Of a stretch of DNA of 52,001 bases, positions 49,622-52,001 are shown in pieces. The translations under genes were made by a program, and so were the position numbers. Below the pieces are notes generated by a model. That model saw only the letters and a list, made by a program, of their open reading frames with translations, was not told where the DNA came from and ran no database searches. Every line of letters begins with the position of its first letter. The stretch's first letter is position 1. The stretch is from DASRYH01 sp035687245 (lineage in GTDB: Bacteria; Actinomycetota; Coriobacteriia; Anaerosomatales; PHET01): NCBI GenBank assembly GCA_035687245.1, contig DASRYH010000017.1:1-52001 (forward strand). Reading direction: 5' to 3'.

Positions 49622-51904
49622 ATGCCTTTGAACGATCTCGCGCCCGAACTCGCCCCTCAGCTGGCAGCAGAACTGGGCCTCAAGCCGGACGAGTACGAGA
49701 AGATCGTAGAGACCCTCGGCCGTACGCCGAGCATCACCGAGTTGTATATGTACTCGCTCATGTGGAGCGAACACTGCAGCTACAAGCACTCCCGCAAGGC
49801 GCTGCGCATGTTCCCCAACGACGGCCCGCACGTCTTGCAGGGTCCCGGCGAAAACGCCGGCGTCATCAGCGTTGGCGACGGCTGGGCGGTCGCCTTCAAG
49901 ATGGAGTCGCACAACCACCCTTCGGCGATCGAGCCCTACCAGGGCGCGGCTACCGGCGTGGGCGGCATCATCCGTGACATCTTCACGATGGGCGCTCGTC
50001 CCATCGCTTCGCTCGACTCGCTCCGCTTCGGCACCCTCGACAAGGCGCGTCAGCGCTACCTGTTCGAAGGCGCCGTGGCAGGCATCGGCGGCTACGGCAA
50101 CTGCCTCGGCGTGCCCACGGTGGGCGGTGAGGTTTACTTCGAGGAGGCCTACGAGGGCAACTGCCTCATCGACGCGATGTCGATCGGCCTCATGCGCGAA
50201 GAGAACCTGACGCGCGCGGTGGGCTCCGGCCCCGGCAACCTCGTGCTGCTCATCGGCTCGACCACGGGCCGCGACGGCATCGGTGGTGCCTCGGTGCTCG
50301 CCTCGCAGGAGTTCGACGAGCGCGCCGAAGACAAGCGCCCGGCTGTCCAGGTGGGCGACCCGTTCGAAGAGAAGCTGCTCATCGAGGCCTGCCTCGAGCT
50401 GCTGGAAGCCAAGTTGCTGGTCGCCCTGGGCGACTGCGGCGCGGCGGGTCTGACGAGCTCCATCAGCGAGATGGCGAGCCGCGGCGGCGTGGGCATGGAC
50501 ATCGACGCGTCGGCGGTTCCGCAGCGCGAGACGGAGATGAAGCCGTTCGAGATCATGGTCTCGGAGTCCCAGGAGCGCATGGTCGCGGTCGTGACGCCCG
50601 AGCTACTCGCCCAGGCCCAGGCCATCTGCGAGAAGTGGGGCCTTCGCTCCACCGTCATCGGCTCGATCACCGACACGGGCCGCTTCGTTGTGCGCATGGG
50701 CGACGAGGTCGTCGCCGACATGCCGGCAGCGACGCTTGCCGACGACGCACCCATCTACGACCCGGCCAAGGTGCGCCCGGCCTACCTCGACGACGTTCAG
50801 TCCTACGACCCCTTCGCCGAGCTCGAGCTGCCCGCCGAAGGCGACTTTGGCGAGACGCTGCTCGGGATTCTTGCGAGCCCCAACGTCTGCTCGCGCCACT
50901 GGATCTGGGAGCAGTACGACCACCAGGTCATGCTCAACACCGTCGTGCTGCCGGGCGGCGACGCAGCCGTGCTGCGCATCGGCGACACCGGGCGCGGCGA
51001 GATGACGAACCGCGCGATCGCGGTGTCGAGCGACTGCAACGGCCGCTACTGCTACCTCGACCCCTACACGGGCGCGCAGATCGCAGTCGCCGAAGCTGCT
51101 CGCAACGTCACCTGTACGGGCGGCGACCCGGCGGCCATCACCGACTGCCTCAACTTCGGAAATCCGGAGAAGCCAGAGGTCTTCTGGACCTTCTACGAGG
51201 CGATCCGCGGCATGTCTGATGCCTGCAAGGCCTTCGGCGTGCCGGTCATCTCGGGCAACGTGAGCTTCTACAACGAGAGCTTCGGCCAGCCTATCTACCC
51301 GACGCCGACGGTGGGCCTCGTGGGGCTCATCGACGACATCGATGCGCACTGCACGATGGACTTCAAAGACGAGGGCGACGTCATCATCCTCGTGGGCGAG
51401 ACCGAAGCCGAGCTGGGCGGCAGCGAGTACCTCAAGGTGGAGCACGATGTGGTGGCTGGCATGCCGCCGGCGCTCGACCTCGATCTTGAGCTGGGCGTGC
51501 AGGCGGTCGTTCGCGACGGCATCCGCAACGCCCTCATCAAGAGCGCACACGACTGCTCCGAGGGCGGCATCGCGGTCGCACTCGCCGAGAGCTGCATCGC
51601 TGGCGGCGTCGGCGCCGACGTCTGCCTCGACGACGAGCTGCACCCGCTCGCCTCGCTCTTCTCCGAGACCCAGAGCCGCATCGTGGTCACCGTCGCCGAC
51701 GAAGACGCCGAAGACCTCGTCGACACGCTCGCGGCGGCCGGCGTGCCCTACAGCGTCATCGGCTCGGTGCGCGGCGAACGCCTGGCGATCGAAGGTCGCC
51801 TCGACGTCTCACTCGAGGAGCTGCGCGACGCCTACCTGCCGTCGCTCGAGAAGGCGGTGCACGGCGGCGAGACGGTGCAGACCGAGGAGCTCTTCGAGGG
51901 CTAG
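49622..51904 (+). CDS. purL: FGAM synthase large subunit PurL
   Basis: A 760-residue PurL of the small, Gram-positive type that works with PurS and PurQ. MWSEHCSYKHSR, the MESHNHPSAIEPYQGAATGV block and GLTSSISEMASRGG are hallmark segments, followed by the second AIRS-like half (NPEKPEVFW, DCSEGGIAVALAE). It makes FGAM from FGAR and ammonia. ATG 49622 follows AGGGA; an upstream in-frame extension lacks family similarity. The frame is complete. Confidence 0.97.
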   Translation: MPLNDLAPELAPQLAAELGLKPDEYEKIVETLGRTPSITELYMYSLMWSEHCSYKHSRKALRMFPNDGPHVLQGPGENAGVISVGDGWAVAFKMESHNHPSAIEPYQGAATGVGGIIRDIFTMGARPIASLDSLRFGTLDKARQRYLFEGAVAGIGGYGNCLGVPTVGGEVYFEEAYEGNCLIDAMSIGLMREENLTRAVGSGPGNLVLLIGSTTGRDGIGGASVLASQEFDERAEDKRPAVQVGDPFEEKLLIEACLELLEAKLLVALGDCGAAGLTSSISEMASRGGVGMDIDASAVPQRETEMKPFEIMVSESQERMVAVVTPELLAQAQAICEKWGLRSTVIGSITDTGRFVVRMGDEVVADMPAATLADDAPIYDPAKVRPAYLDDVQSYDPFAELELPAEGDFGETLLGILASPNVCSRHWIWEQYDHQVMLNTVVLPGGDAAVLRIGDTGRGEMTNRAIAVSSDCNGRYCYLDPYTGAQIAVAEAARNVTCTGGDPAAITDCLNFGNPEKPEVFWTFYEAIRGMSDACKAFGVPVISGNVSFYNESFGQPIYPTPTVGLVGLIDDIDAHCTMDFKDEGDVIILVGETEAELGGSEYLKVEHDVVAGMPPALDLDLELGVQAVVRDGIRNALIKSAHDCSEGGIAVALAESCIAGGVGADVCLDDELHPLASLFSETQSRIVVTVADEDAEDLVDTLAAAGVPYSVIGSVRGERLAIEGRLDVSLEELRDAYLPSLEKAVHGGETVQTEELFEG

Positions 51905-51929
51905 GACTCAAGCGCAGAGGGGGAGCGCG

Positions 51930-52001
51930 ATGCCGTTTTGTGGGAAGTGCGGCCATGAGATGTCAGCCGAGGACGCTTTCTGTCGCGAGTGTGGGACGCC
52001 G
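51930..52001 (+). CDS. Zinc-ribbon protein, 5' part only
   Basis: The first 24 codons encode a zinc ribbon (MPFCGKCGHEMSAEDAFC, then RECG) before the window ends. Many actinobacterial membrane proteins begin this way. AGAGGGGGAG lies before the ATG. The rest is outside the window. Confidence 0.75.
   Translation, partial: MPFCGKCGHEMSAEDAFCRECGTP

Noticed and set aside
1..52001. tRNA, rRNA, CRISPR, insertion sequences, prophage or integrase sites.
   Set aside because: No such features were recognised on either strand; intergenic gaps are short and hold only hairpins, promoters and the riboswitch.

Overview
The window is about 52 kb of GC-rich bacterial chromosome with tightly packed genes, many GTG/TTG starts and frequent 4-bp start/stop overlaps. 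There are no outer-membrane genes, a beta-CarD-free but actinobacterial-looking gene content (DUF2277, DUF2239, mycobacterial CysM-like cysteine synthase, MscL with a zinc-ribbon tail) and a SigD/WhiG-type promoter. These point to an Actinomycetota lineage, possibly a Coriobacteriia-related environmental group; the exact taxon cannot be fixed from the sequence alone. No rRNA, tRNA, CRISPR array, transposase or phage gene was seen.

Layout. 0.1-8.1 kb: ordinary metabolism and regulation (DUF2277 protein, PatB-type C-S lyase, winged-helix protein, LysR regulator divergent from an EamA exporter, DUF2239 protein, parvulin, GAF/degenerate PP2C protein, CysM-like enzyme). 8.1-30.9 kb: a large exopolysaccharide (EPS) region containing four secreted GH26 glycoside hydrolase paralogues, a methyltransferase, a PEP-CTERM/FeeM-like N-acyltransferase, a large HD-GYP c-di-GMP phosphodiesterase, GT2/GT4/GT39-like glycosyltransferases, two FemAB/CelD-type acyltransferases, a NodB deacetylase, a Wzx-like flippase and a cellulose-synthase-like processive GT2. 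31.0-36.8 kb: a MacAB-like efflux operon with an adjacent NarL-type two-component system. 37-44 kb: carbonic anhydrase, acyltransferase-3, small membrane and secreted proteins, MscL and an OmpR/HAMP-kinase two-component system. 44.5-51.9 kb: purC-purS-purQ-purL with interspersed small membrane proteins and a secreted metalloprotease.

The most notable biology is the EPS region. A class-I cyclic di-GMP riboswitch (GEMM-I) sits directly in front of one GH26 gene, while the same region encodes an apparently active HD-GYP phosphodiesterase with a sigma-28-like promoter. One GH26 lipoprotein is translationally coupled to the processive synthase that lacks a PilZ domain. The likely picture is a c-di-GMP-controlled, possibly mannan-like, EPS in which synthesis and trimming/release by GH26 enzymes are coordinated. 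The acyltransferase, FemAB and deacetylase content resembles the EPS loci of PEP-CTERM/exosortase Gram-negatives, with the usual PrsK kinase position taken by an HD-GYP protein.

Two further signals stand out. A short motif (TTCGGCA and its complement) is strongly over-represented across the window, about 60 copies by hand count. A near-perfect palindrome in front of the MacA-like gene has a partial match in front of the neighbouring histidine kinase gene, suggesting a shared response-regulator operator.
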